Shown one piece after another: positions 15,080 to 28,073 of a stretch of 64,000 nt of DNA. Within the stretch, counting starts at the first letter, position 1. Each line of letters opens with the position of its first letter. The notes under the pieces were generated by a model, which searched no databases, had not been told where the DNA came from, and saw only the letters and a list, made by a program, of their open reading frames with translations. A program made the translations under genes and the position numbers. This stretch comes from Nyssa sinensis (taxonomy: Eukaryota > Streptophyta > Magnoliopsida > Cornales > Nyssaceae), in assembly GCA_008638375.1 (NCBI GenBank), contig CM018031.1, forward strand, positions 2,269,001 through 2,333,000. Reading direction: 5' to 3'.

Positions 15080-15995
15080 AGGGATGAGATTTATCGGTAG
15101 TTCCGTAGATTGTGAGTCATCCTTATGGACGGGTGGGTTAAAGGTATAATAAATATGATGTATGTCCCAACACATTAATCTTACCTTCTCACAAAGGTAG
15201 AACCTATTAGTGGGCCATTGACAATGAGTTACACCTATGTGAGAAAGTGAGTTACAAATGAGCTCCGTGAATAGTGAGTCTCTCTCCTTGTGAAAGGGAG
15301 AGCTATGAGATTAATGTGTTAGGTCATAGGACATTAGACATTCATTCCACCTTGTAACTTATCATCTCACAAAGAGTACAATCCAATAGTTGGTTTATGA
15401 ATTGTGAATCACCTTTGTAAGAGGATAGGCTAAAAGTAGGATAAATGTAGTAGGATACTGAAATGTTTTATGTCTCAGCACATTTATCGTATCTTTAGCC
15501 AGCACATTTATCATATCTTTAGCCAACATTCTCACAAATGGTGGATCCATTAATAGTGAGTCTCACCATTGTGAGAGAGTAAGTTAAAGGTAAGATAAAT
15601 GTGATTGGATATAAAATATTTTTTTTATTAATAAAATAATATTTTATGTCTAATCATATTTATGTCACTTTGTAACCCCTTTACACAAAGGGGTGGGACT
15701 CTCTATCAACTCATAGATAGTAAATCTCGTCATATGAAAAGGTGGGTAAAAAGTAAAGTAAATATAGATAAATATTTTATGTCACACGCCATTTATATCA
15801 CATTGTAACTCACATTCTCACAAAGGATAATACTAACTAATTAACCTCATGAATAACGAGTCTCACAAAAACTAGGTTAAAGATTAGATAAATATGGTAG
15901 CACATGAAACATTTTTGCGTCAATGTTTGTGTCTCACCACATATATCCGACTTTGTCGCAAAGTATGAAACTCACTAGTAGGTTTCATGAATATT
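15080..15995. repeat. Degenerate tandem array of foldback units, about 150 bp period
   Basis: About six diverged copies share the box CTCACAAAGGTGG (near 15189, 15368, 15531, 15685, 15811, 15955) followed by a GAATAGTGAGTCTCACC-like box (near 15269, 15400, 15550, 15714, 15850). Spacing of either box is about 126-179 bp. Within a unit the two boxes are partly complementary, so each unit could fold into a stem. The clearest pairing is CTCACAAATGGTG at 15532 with CACCATTGTGAG ending near 15578. Copies also share a GTTAAAGGTAGGATAAATGT-like arm. No open reading frame is present. Confidence 0.65.
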
Positions 15996-15997
15996 AA

Positions 15998-17330
15998 GGC
16001 TGTGTTTGGTTATAAATTAAAAACAGATTTTTTCATTTTACATTTTAAAAACTTGTTTGTTTAGTCAACAAAAAAATAAAATTGAAAACTTAATCTTAAA
16101 TTCAAACAATGGTTCAAATTACAAGAAATTAAATCCAAACAATGGTTCAAATTCCAATAAATTAATTATCAAATTAAATTTTATTTGATTTGACAATAAT
16201 ATTAATATATATTATATTTATAAAATATTATATTATAATTTATATTATACATATAAAATATTATTTTATAATATGCCAAACTTATGATATATAACTTTAA
16301 TTTTAAAAAACATTATATAATTTAATAATTAATATATGTTATATTAATTAATCGAATTTGTTAAATCTTGTTATTTTTATTAAATTAATTATTAATTTTG
16401 AATAAAATTAAATTTTTTATATCATATTTAATTCAATGTATTAAATTCCGATCACATTTTTAAGAATATTAAAAATTGTGAAAATACAGTAAAAACGTAA
16501 CCAAACACATTTTTTAAGAATATTAAAAATTGTGAAAATGTAATTCAGATATAATTTGTTTCAAAATATTGATTTTTTAAAAATTGTGAAAATGTATTTG
16601 GATATGATAATCTAAATTATAAAATAGTAAAAAAATTTAAAATTAATAGTTTGTCAATAGCGTATCCCACGTTTTAAAATTAAAAATTTATTTTTTAAAA
16701 TCTAAACAAATAAAGGGGGAGCAGTTTTTATTTTTAAAAATATTATAATAAAATAATAAAAAATATAAATTTCATATATTTAAAAAATAAATACTCACCC
16801 CAAGCAAATAGGACATTGATCTTAAATCCGTCAACGGTCTTATTCATTGGGAAAGCAGTTGATCTTCCTAAATAAAGATCATGTAAGCCATGCCTTTTAT
16901 TGGATGACCGTTTCCTATAAAAAAAATAATAATAATCAAGGTTTACCAGTATATAATAATAAATTTAAAAAAAAAAGAATTTGAATGGTTTGTCAATGGA
17001 TCAATGTTGGATGTTTACCTGATAGTAATTTAGATAAAAATTTTTGAAAAATATTTTAAAAAATTTTGTAATTAATTTTTAAAAAATTATAAAAATGTAT
17101 TTCGATATGATAATATAAATTAAAAAAAAAAATTAATTTCAAACACATATCTTGTAATTTGAAATTAAAAATCTTATTTTAAAAACATAACCAAACATAA
17201 CCTACTTTTTTTTTATCTTTTTTCAAATTAATCAATCCAAACAATGGTTCAAATTCTAAGAAATTACTTAAAAACACTTCTCAAAAAATTTCTTAAAACT
17301 CTAACTCTCAAAAACTATCCAAACACAGCC
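15998..17330. mobile_element. Non-autonomous Tourist/PIF-Harbinger-like element with TAA target duplication
   Basis: The left end reads GGCTGTGTTTGG and the right end ends in CCAAACACAGCC, a perfect 12-bp terminal inverted repeat. TAA flanks both sides (15995-15997 and 17331-17333), the TWA target duplication typical of PIF/Harbinger elements. The interior is 1333 bp in all, extremely AT-rich, with repeated subterminal words (CAATGGTTCAAATT near both ends) and a short internal repeat around 16455-16600. There is no transposase reading frame, so it would need one in trans. Confidence 0.72.
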
Positions 17331-17796
17331 TAAATATCTCAAATTTATGTATCAAATTTTATATTTTAAATAATGTAACATAATATTATTAATAATTTAT
17401 TAGACACATTAGTTAATGTTGATCAACATTTCATAGTCAACCAATACACAGTCATTTTAAATTTTTTGACTTGACTCAAAGAAATTATTTTTTTATTTAT
17501 AGATTATTTTAAGGTACACATGCGTGCATGCATGCATGCATGCACAGTCAGTGTACGTGTTGATTCTGATTATTACACAACTTGATGAGCTCACAGAATT
17601 TTGTATATCAACAATTACCGACAAGTTGTACATTATATATTGATTTTCAATAAAATTAAGAGCTTTTGCACCCATTTTTTTTTTCCAAAAAACACAAAGA
17701 TTTATTTTTGTTCTTTTTAGACGGCCTGGTTTGTTGTGAATGTCTCAACTCTCAAGTACCATGCATGCTTCTTAATTTGGAACATTGTAAGCCATT

Positions 17797-17898
<102 letters not shown>

Positions 17899-19239
17899 CG
17901 ACATAAGTTTTCTGATTTTACGTTTATTAAAATAAAAGGGCCAAAATTTCAATTTTGATCAAAAATAGGAGATGAGAGATTTCTCCCTCTAATTTGTAAT
18001 ACTCAAATCCTATGAACAAAATTAATTTAAAAATTAAAATAAAGGAACATACATATAGTTTTAATTATTAAAACTATATGTATATTCCTCTATTTTAAAA
18101 TAAAGAATATTTATCCTTTAAAGCTGTTTTTCTCCCATCAAAAGTACTTACAAGGATTACTTTTTATAAAGTTAAGGCGTAAGAACGAAGATTTAACCTA
18201 GTTTTTACAAAATTTGATCCGTTTTTAATTGGGCAAATTTAGAAGAATTCGATCAGATTGGAGAAAAAAGATGAAAACCGAAAAGAATTCAATGCAATGT
18301 CGAGATAAAGTATACTCTCACAACTTGTCATTGTACTGTTAGGCTAATAACAACTATTCAATTATTGTCAAGTTATTTGAAATTTAAAATTTGGTACTAT
18401 AATTTTAGAAAACATTAAATTATAATTTTATAATTAACGAGCCATTAACATGTAATTTTCTTAACTTTTACTAATATAAAAATCAAATATCAACTTAATA
18501 AATCGGTGTCACACACATAACAATTAAACTTTGTATAACTCGGTCATGCTTAAGTAGGACTTAGAGAATTCAAAATTTTATAATTGGGCTTAAGCTTTCT
18601 GGTTACAATTTGCAAAGAGAAAAACTATAATTAGATGTCAAGAATGCTTTATATAATCATAATTAGGGATCTAATTAACCGGTTTTCTTGCATGCTAACA
18701 TGTTTTCTTTATTTTGGAAGCAAAGAAGTGATGATCACTGTAAATGCCCAAATTTAAATCCAACAGTGTCCATTACAAATGTGATCACATTTGGTTTATA
18801 TTTTAGTATTAACACCTTACTTAGTTACTTACCACAGAAATCCAATCTCATGCTCTTTAAAAAAATAAAAGAAAAAGGAAAATGATATGAGAAGACTATT
18901 TTTCAATTATTCTTGAAAATAAAAAAAAATTAAAATGAAAACATATAGAAGCGATAATTATTTTAAAAAAAAAAATTAGTTATACCCACAAATTGATATC
19001 ATAAAAAAAAATTACCATTTAAAATTTGGTAACTCAAAAAAAAAAAAATTGAAACTTATTTCACTTCCATTGATTAACATAGGAGTAGCCGAGTGGGGTC
19101 TCAGTTCATGTGTGCTTGTGAATCACACAAAGCTGGACCATTTGCCACCTTATACTTATTAATTCCCTTCCTTTATGCTTCGATTGCCACCTAACACGAA
19201 TTTGTTGTACAACTAAGGACATGCACATGACAAAATCAA

Positions 19240-19278
<39 letters not shown>
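19240..19278. repeat. Compound microsatellite (CT)n(AT)n
   Basis: About ten CT units followed directly by about nine AT units, the same order as at 17799. Confidence 0.9.
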
Positions 19279-20250
19279 GTTTATTGTCGATAAGAAGTCT
19301 CTTCGGTTAGGATTGTTGCACCAACCAGACCGTACAATCACGTGGGCTGTCAAAAATAATATTCTTCTTTTTTGAATTATTTAATACAATTTAATTGTGG
19401 AAGAATCATGAATCGGACGGTTGAGATGCGTCAAAAATGACGACCCGTCAATCACTCCGCAAGCAAAGATTATTTTTTTTTAATTTTTTTAAAAAAATAA
19501 TAAAATAAAAAAGAAAGAAAAAGGGCCAGCCAATCAAAATTCAAAAGGTCTTCCTTAATGAGCGGTGACTGGTCATGTGACTCTCCTTAAGCATTTGTCG
19601 CCCGTGATTGGTGTATTGTGGGTCTCAAACCCGGGTCCAGTTCCATATTTCGACCCTATATTTACAGGTTCGGATTCGGACTTTTGCGTGTAGACCCGCA
19701 TATGAAATTTCTTTTTTTTCCCCCCTTTTTTCTTTCCCTTTTTAAATGCTATATTTGCTAAATAAATTCTAAGTAACTTTTTTATTTGTATACTCAATAA
19801 AGAAAGAGTCACACGAGATCTAAGTAAATAAATATATGCGATTCCATTTTTTTTATTTAGTTAACTCTCAAATAATTAAAAAAAATTAAATTATTAAATT
19901 TGATTTTAATAATAAAAATTTTTTTGTAAGTAAAGAAAAATGGGATAAAATATAATATAAATAAATATTTCTAGAGAAGAACTTTTTTCACAATAAAATA
20001 TGTATTATATCTAATATTTTGCTAGACATTCTTGAAACATATCGGTTCATTATGTAGCCAAACATGCCCTATTGCTTCTGAAAAATGGTGGGCTTAGTGG
20101 GCTAGTGCTTTCCCTGAATGCACCAACGTACATATGAACAGGAATTTTAAAACTCAATCAATTATGCCCACTAAATTATCTTGATGGAGGAATATGTGAA
20201 TTCTTTTTTTTTAGGGGGGTGGTTGATTAACACTCAATCAATTCTGTTAT

Positions 20251-20252
<2 letters not shown>

Positions 20253-20287
<35 letters not shown>

Positions 20288-20288
20288 C

Positions 20289-20320
<32 letters not shown>
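20253..20320. repeat. Compound microsatellite (TC)n(TA)n(TG)n
   Basis: Three dinucleotide tracts in succession: TC (about 20253-20273), TA with one interruption (about 20274-20294) and TG (about 20295-20320). Confidence 0.9.
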
Positions 20321-20322
<2 letters not shown>

Positions 20323-21184
20323 TCATGTGACCAAAGAAACTTCCTAATTCTTAGGTATAGAGGTGAAGACAACAAATCAGATATAGCAAAGTAAGTTGGA
20401 AAAGTATACTTTGTAGAATACAGAAGAAGTGATATGCAGGTTATCAAAAAAAGATGGTACGCATGATATTGACACGAGAATCTTCTTCCAATATAAAGAT
20501 ATGTGAATTTTGAAATCATCTTTAATTTTTTAATTAATTATATAAATTTAAAATTTGATAGATAAATATAATTTTTTGAAACATAAAAGAGTATTTTTGT
20601 CATTCTTTTAAATTAAAGGGATTGAGTCAAAAGAATAAAACTATAAAAAAAATCATTTAATTTATCAAAAAAAAATTTAAAAAAATTTCTTGTTAGCATT
20701 TTTTTTTAATTAGAATAATACGATAAAGAATTATGTTAGCATCAGTCACGGAAATAAAATTGTTATGACTTGATTGATCTATGTAATCCACACTACTCAA
20801 CCTCTATGACAGACCAAAGTGATCATCTTAAAACAAATAATTGATAATTCTTTTGTTTTAAACTGATAAGACTTAAATCACATCATTAATTCTATTCAGA
20901 AACTTACTTTCTATTTTTGTTTGAGCCTACATTTATCCATTTTCAGAGCACTGAGGCTTTCCTACCATTACGTGAGAAACATATAGAGAATCAAGTGGGG
21001 GATGTTTGTATAGCACGTAATATAACGTCACTTTGGCAAGAAAAAAACAATGCTTAATTTCCTGTAATTAATATCTGATTATCAATAAAAGGGACTCGTG
21101 CTTAGTCCTTTACTTATTTGTATGTGTTGCATCTATGGATGAAAATAGCTAATTCTATCTTCTCGTTATTGCTTTAACAACTTG

Positions 21185-21224
<40 letters not shown>

Positions 21225-21248
21225 AGTGTATATATATATATATATATG
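21185..21248. repeat. Interrupted (TA)n microsatellite
   Basis: Two TA tracts, about 21187-21221 and 21228-21247, separated by a short AAGTAGTG spacer. Confidence 0.9.
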
Positions 21249-22527
21249 CATGGTAGAGCATCACAATCTGAAGGACATGCTGCGCTGTACCAGCAACACA
21301 AAACCCCACAATTGCCTACCCCTTGCGTAGACGGATGCATTTAAGATGGAAAGGACTTAGGAACTTGTTCTTGTCAACTGTTTAAATGAATCAAATATTG
21401 AACTCCATATACTATACACTTTTTGCAGATGATAAATACACACACACACACACACGAAGCTTCCCTCGTCGTGCTTCTTCCTCAAGTTTATGATTTTGTT
21501 AAGTTTTTTTTTTTTATAATTACTTTAGAGGGAGTCAGACAAGCATAAAAATTGTCTTTATTAAACAATCTGTTCAAGTGAGAATTCAGTGAGAGTCATT
21601 TTTGTATTGCTCCAACCATTATATTTACTCATTCCATTCCATTTTAAGAGTCCTTTATTCTATTTAAAAATGTCTCATTTTAAGAATTTTATTTAAAAAG
21701 TCAACGTACTTTTAACTTATGAATTTTTAAAACTATCATTTATTACACTTAATGTGAACATGATTTATAATTAAATGAGTGTAATATAAAAAGTTTAAAT
21801 AGTTTCAAAATAATAAAATAATACTTTTTAAAAAGTTAGAATTCTCAAATAGGTCTTTTATTTTGAGACAAAAGGAGTATTATGAAACCCATTTTTATTT
21901 TTGCAAGCATGCACATGATTCGGGTTTTTGCATTTATATATTATATAAATAAAAAAGATTATCAATTGAATAAAAAAAAAGGATATAATAGTGGTGTAAA
22001 TATTTTATTCATAAAAATTTCAATGTATGTTTTATATTGTAAAATATTATATGCATTTATTTTCATTTCAACGTTTATACTGAAACACATGCAACAGAAC
22101 TAGTATATATCATTTATTTATTTATTGTATAGATTTTGTATTAAATACAGACTTTGAAAAAAAGTAAAATGACAGTGTGAGTCAAGCTAGAGAGATGATG
22201 TGATGGGTGGTGCCCCATGATTCCACTTTGCACATGGTGCAACACATGCTTGGTCGATTTTTGGTGGCAAAACCAGTGGCCTCTCCATTACAAAGGGACT
22301 TGATCTAATCCAAATTGCGTGGCCAAGTGTCTTTAAGAACGTAGAATTTGTCCAATGATATGTGATTTTCGGGAGATTTATAGGTGAAGGGTGGTGCATC
22401 AATTTGGATGGTTTGAATTGAATTCCATGTGCACCATGTGTATGGTAGGGGGACACAGCTAGGGCATATATTTCACTTCTTTATATCACAAACAAATTGA
22501 GTCAATCTTTGCTTTATTGTCTTTCAA

Positions 22528-22820
22528 ATATAAATTATACCTAAATTAACATATATCAATCTTATACACTAATTTTTGAATGACCAAAGTGATAACGACG
22601 AGTCCTGGGACGAGCCGTATAAACTCAAAACATTATGGGTTCGGCTCTATTCTCATATGGTACACAAACACATTCAACTATAAATTATACCTAAATTAAT
22701 ATCAATGTTGTGCAATGACTTTTGAGTGACCTAGTGATAAGGGCAAGTTGTGGGATGAGCCGTAAACCTAGACATTTTGAGTTTGACTCGATTCTTATAA
22801 GGCACATAATTAACACACTC
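22528..22820 (+). repeat. Two tandem SINE-like units, about 145-150 bp each
   Basis: Two diverged copies (about 22528-22677 and 22679-22820) both open with TATAAATTATACCTAAATTA. They then show a TGACCTAGTGATAAGGGC-like box and a GGTTCGGCTCTATTC or GAGTTTGACTCGATTC box. These two boxes resemble the A and B boxes of a tRNA-type RNA polymerase III promoter, in the right order. No clear 3' tail or target-site duplication is visible, so the assignment to a SINE is an inference. Confidence 0.5.
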
Positions 22821-23390
22821 AATATATGAGTTAACAAGTAATTTTAAGGTTTACATAAAAGTCGTTGTGGTCTAAGATAATGTTCTCCTTGTTACCCAAA
22901 TTTTATATAACAATCTTATAACAAAGTATATAGTTCTAGTTTTATTTTCTAGTTTTGCTGCTTGCTCTTTTAAAAAGGCAAAGAGAAAAGGTTGGAAATT
23001 TGAAATTAGGACATTCATGCCAACCATGAATATTTGTGAGGTTTAGTTTCAAGTTTTCTTTCGTATTTCTTCATCTTTCTTAGCAACCAAACAGAATATT
23101 ACAGTTAGAATAAAGAGAAAGGGGTGTCATTATCACTATTTGTCACACAGTTGTTAAAAGGGTCTAACATATATAGTTGCCATCTGTGGATGTAACATAC
23201 CGTAATGAAATTGACAATACTAAAGATTGAGTTCTTTGAAATCTAGTAGAACTAGTGCTCTATGTATACTGTATAGTTATTTTGCCAAGTTTAATGGTAT
23301 CTCAAAAGAAATTCAACTGAGATTTCATTTGTCTCTATAGAAGTGGAAATTAGTAATCGCTGTCTAGTTATGGTGTTTGAGAGGAAAAAA

Positions 23391-23503
23391 AGAGAGGGGG
23401 GGAATGAATTTCTATAATTGGAATTTCTAAACTTGATAATGAGTACCCAAATGGGGAAAAAGAGGGGGGGAATGAATTTCTATAATTGGAATTTCTAAAC
23501 TTA
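23391..23503. repeat. Short tandem duplication, about 70 bp period
   Basis: The block beginning AGAGGGGGGGAATGAATTTC and ending TGGAATTTCTAAACTT occurs at about 23391-23434 and again, almost unchanged, at about 23461-23503. Confidence 0.85.
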
Positions 23504-25848
23504 ATTGTGTATATGGATGTATATTTCCAAGCCTATACATAATATGAAATTGAATTGTGCTTGTCCCACTAATTTACTTAAAAGAAAAATGATACGTGAT
23601 TTGACTAAATTGACTAACTTGACAAGTTAATCAAATACATGAAATTTTCTAATGGACTTATATTTATTTATATGATATGTTACTGTATAACAAATCTACG
23701 TTAAATAGTATATTTAGGCTTTCTGATTTAATCAATATTAAATTTTATCTATTGAAATTGAACAAATAGTTATTCTCAGTTGAAAAACTTCCACGATATT
23801 GACAAATTCAGAAATATATTATTTATACTTTGGAGCAATCCGATTAGCCCTAGCTAAAAGTGAGATTCTTTAAATCACATACAAGCTTTTTCTATCATAG
23901 AAAATAGTCTATTAGCGAAAAAATTTAATTAACGATAATAAATTGTATTTATGTAACCCTAGTTTTAGGTAAGAAATAACTTTCCTATTGGTTTCCCTAT
24001 AGCTAGGACAAGTTCTTGATGATAATAGCATATTAATTAACATCACAATTATAATTATAAATGCTCATTTAATAGCATTTCAAGCCTCCTTTCAAATATT
24101 TCATAGTTCTTAATCAAAGTGCAAGTAAATGAGTAAAAATACTCATCTACCAACTGTTGATTTTATATTGTAACACTGTATTCTCCCTATATATTTTTAA
24201 CTCAATTTGAATTTGGAACCGACCCGATTACTTAAATGGATTAATGCCCCACTTAGACAGACTTGAAAACATTCCTTTTATAAAAAATTGAGGTCCGGTC
24301 AAGACAGGTTGGGTTTTGACTGCATCTCAAACTCTGGTAAAATCAGAAAAAGTTGACCCCCCAAATTTCTGGTAACCAAACGTGGCCTACAAAATCTAGC
24401 TTTTCCTTTCATCATGTAAAAAGATGTAATTGGGTAAATAGTGACTAAAGCAATCCCCATCAATCTCTCTCTCTCTCTCTCCCCCGGCCCCTCCCTTGAT
24501 TGTATGCCAAGGGATGAAAATGTTTGAAGATGGGTTGATAATTTTATGGGCCTTCACCTAAAATCTTACCAACCAATGAAACAAGAAAAGAACGGTTTAC
24601 TTACTAAAAAGTAAGAAATAGACAACAAATTTATATTTTCATTAAAATAGAATCTTCTTATGATTTATTTACAGGAATTTAAGAATATATTTTTTTTAAA
24701 ATAATACATATATTCATCTAACACAAAAAATACTTTAAAAACTTGACTAGAAAGCGAAGCATATATCTCGTTATATGTTTAGACAGACTTGAAAAAATTA
24801 TATGTTTAAAAATAATAATAATAATTTTATTCTAATTTTTATTGACACGTATATTTTTTATTTTAATATTATAAATAATTTAATAAAATAAATAAATAAA
24901 ATTTTAAAAATAAATACTCTTACCGAAACTTGTCTCGTTTATGACGGGTTTTTAACGATTTTAAAGAAAGAATTCTTTTTGCAGGACAAAATCAGGAAAA
25001 GAGTTTTCGTTTCAAATCTATCGTGTTGTCATTTTTAAGACTCGAAATTACCATTAAGTATTTATTTTAAAGTTTGTTTAGAGTAGTTTGAGTGTAATTT
25101 TATACTTGGTCATAAGTACCATCATGGTTGATTGGTCCACACAATCAATGGTCCTTGTACTGCCGGTAGATCATGATGTTGTGTGTTACTTTTTGAGAGA
25201 AATTGGAAAGATGTAGTAGTAGTAAAATATTGTTACACGCGTGAAATCTTTGTTATGATGGGAGACAGTTGTGGTCGCATGGGAACATTATCGTGCCCCC
25301 CTCAAAAAGGTCAAAGAGGGAAGGGCTCGAAATTTTTTTGAAATAATGATTAACACTATTTCTTGACCCGACCCGATTCCATTAGGGATATCCACATAAC
25401 TTTCATTATTACTTTCCTTTTATATATATATATATATATAGACACATATATACAAGCCATTATTTGGTACACTGCTCAAATATTGTTCTAGCCAGATCCC
25501 TTCTTTTTGAAATTTTTGACCAAATTATGAAATTTTTTTATTGAATTTAAATCCAATTTTTTTTTCTATATTTGACCAAATATTATTTTTGCCCAATTTT
25601 TATTATTATTTATATTTAATTTGGAAGCCCTATACGAATCTGAATCTTTACATGTAAAGTTAATAAAAATTAAATTCATGATTACATGGACAAAATAGAT
25701 ATTGAAAATACAATTTTAAGATTATTAGAATATAGCAAAACTAGTCTATTAAAAGCAATCAGGTTTTAGTTCAAGTGATGGGCAATTGACTTGAAGAACT
25801 AGAATTTTTTAGAATTTAATTCACTATACTTACAATTTAAAGAGTTTT

Positions 25849-26064
25849 TAGACAATTTCATGAGTAGACAGTAAATTAGTCAAATAAAGTTAGAATACTT
25901 ATTTTTTTAAATAAAAAATAGAATTGTTCTCTTGATTTTTTAAAAATACTTTTATAGACAATCTCATGAGTAGGCAATGAATTAGTCTAATAAAGTTAGA
26001 ATACTTATTTTTTTATATATTTTTTTAAATAAAAAATAGAATTGTTCTCTTGATTTTTTTTTAA
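25849..26064. repeat. Tandem duplication, about 110 bp period
   Basis: Two adjacent copies share GACAATNTCATGAGTAGNCA, AAAGTTAGAATACTTATTTT and ATAGAATTGTTCTCTTGATT in the same order. The second copy has an extra TTTTTTATATA insertion. No coding content. Confidence 0.85.
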
Positions 26065-27057
26065 AAGATTTTTACGAGATTCAAAAAAATTTAATTTTTG
26101 TATTTTTACTCAGGTGAATTTATGTTTGGATGACATTAAAAGGACCCATAAAAAGCAAGGCACGGTTCAAAACAAAAAATCAATATAGGAAAAGAGGGGA
26201 ATTATGTTCAGGGGAAAACATTGTCGTAAATCACACTTCAAAATAAGTAAGAAGCCATAACTGGTTTCCCTTTCCAATTCCTTCGGTTTGAAGCCAATGT
26301 ATATGAAGCACCTCCAGCTCGGCCGAGAAATACGCCAGCGAAGAAAGCAATTTCCATTCAATATAATAGGCCGCAAAATCAGCTTCAAAACCGTGAATTC
26401 TGTTTCCTTGGGGAAAATGTTCGTACGGACAAACCCCCTACGGTCTCTGCCACTGTAGCGGATTGCTGACATGGCATAGAGTAAATAAATAACGATGTGT
26501 GAACTTCTTCCGTTAAAGCGTTAAAATTCGTTGAGATGTCAGAACCGTAAATAAGTAAATAGGGAGGGCCCAAACGTGGCACGTGAGTGGCCTGCGTCGG
26601 TGGTCCATGTTCACACTCAGCATGGTTTGTAGAGAGAGAATGTGATATATATCCTAGCCAATGACCCCGGCTTTCCACACGTATGTTATGTTCTTACAAC
26701 ATAAAAGGTGAAATAGGTCAATCTCATAAATGCTCAATTCGATTCGTTCGTTCGAGGTAACGTATAGAAGAATTCATTGGTAATTTTGTAAATAACTCAA
26801 TAATTTATAAAAAAAAATGTACAATAAATTAAAAATAAGTTCTACGGTGAAATTTTTATTTTTATATTAAATAATAAAATAGTATTATGCATCTCAAAAG
26901 TTTATCTCAAATTTATATCACAAATGATGTATCAATTATATAATAGAATTTTACTGTAACTCATTAATTATATGACTTAATACACTGTTAATATTACTGT
27001 ATCACATCATTTAATTATATGACTTAATACATTATTAATATTATTGTATCACATCAT

Positions 27058-27345
27058 TTAAAATAAATATTTAAGAAGAATAACATTACTGTAAGTATCA
27101 AGAATTTTATCAAGAAATTTATCTGCAAATTTGATTGATTGTTTGATAGGTTTGATTTGTCCATAGAAAATATCAAAACTTAAAAATCTGACTGAAGTTT
27201 GGAATAATTTAAGTTTAAATGCAGAGAGGACTAAACCATTGTGTTTGATCAAACTAAAAAATGAATACAAGTGTTTCCAATGTTGATCAATGGAGTCTGA
27301 TTAAATGAGAACATCATCAATGTAAACTATAATGTGACTGGAGAA
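27058..27345 (-). pseudogene. Reverse-transcriptase fragment of an endogenous pararetrovirus (Caulimoviridae-like)
   Basis: Minus-strand translation shows the reverse-transcriptase catalytic motif VYIDDVL at about 27327-27307. In the same frame follows a connection segment with VRFLSF, GQIKP and a FADKF word. That wording is, in my recollection, more typical of plant pararetroviruses (petuvirus or florendovirus type) than of Ty3/gypsy elements. The frame has an in-frame TAA directly after the catalytic motif (27303-27301), and similarity fades at both ends. This is therefore a short, dead relic with no intact gene, no protease or RNase H region and no visible flanking viral sequence. Ty3/gypsy origin is the alternative. 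Confidence 0.6.
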
Positions 27346-27507
27346 AGGATTTGAACATGTTTTATACTTTTACAATTAATTTTAACTAAAAAGCGTTGAT
27401 TTAATAAATCATTTTGAAATTTACTAATATATAAAATTAGCGATAATTTTTTTTTTAATAGTATTATAATTTAACTGAGTGAAATTCCAGATTACAAAAT
27501 GATAACA

Positions 27508-27514
<7 letters not shown>

Positions 27515-27545
<31 letters not shown>
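27515..27545. repeat. (TA)n microsatellite
   Basis: Uninterrupted TA tract of about 15 units just beyond the reverse-transcriptase relic. Confidence 0.9.
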
Positions 27546-27547
<2 letters not shown>

Positions 27548-27930
27548 AAAAAAAAATTGTAGAAACTCAATATAATCTCATGTGAAGACAATTAATTAGC
27601 TGATAAACAATCAATAAATATAGCATTATCAAATTTGACAAGAAAAGATAATTCTAAATTTGGAATAGCTTATTGGATGAAACATTCATTGAAAAAACTC
27701 TAAAAATCGCAAACTTGTGTGGAAGGAAAGAAGTTGGTCGAAGAAACCCTATTTTTGTAGATATTATAGATAATTAGATTGAGACAGAGAGATAAAGAGA
27801 AGCGGTTAGTGGCAGTTAGTGGGGTTGTTATAAAAGGTGTGAGTTTAGTTAAATAAACCTAACCACGGTCAAATGTTTTAGTTAACGGCCGTCAACGTTA
27901 GAATAAATAAAGGGTTACCCACCCTTTCTC

Positions 27931-27937
27931 TATAAAG
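27931..27937 (+). promoter_or_regulatory. Candidate TATA box of the pectate lyase gene
   Basis: TATAAAG preceded by a pyrimidine stretch, 137 bp upstream of the ATG at 28074. Transcription would start near 27960, giving a leader of about 110 nt that contains a (GA)n tract at 28024-28052. Confidence 0.6.
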
Positions 27938-28021
27938 AGCCGTTACGTTCGAGCTGCTTCTTTGACTCGCACTTCTCTCTGCTCTGCTCTGCTTTGCTTT
28001 TTCTCTTTTCCAGCTTCCCCT

Positions 28022-28022
<1 letters not shown>

Positions 28023-28052
<30 letters not shown>
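28023..28052 (+). repeat. (GA)n in the pectate lyase 5' leader
   Basis: About 14 AG units between the TATA box and the ATG. GA tracts are common in plant 5' leaders and core promoters. Length here is a likely polymorphism. Confidence 0.85.
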
Positions 28053-28055
<3 letters not shown>

Positions 28056-28073
28056 TCTTTGGAGGTTTTGGCA

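Larger units (their letters stand above)
22821..27057. other. Intergenic with short tandem duplications, no gene called
   Basis: Holds local duplications at 23391-23503 and 25849-26064, a short (CT)n at 24462-24481 and (TA)n at 25423-25440. Positions 26230-26690 are less AT-rich, with a G-box (CACGTG at about 26580) and overlapping minus-strand frames without a recognised family. Confidence 0.55.
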
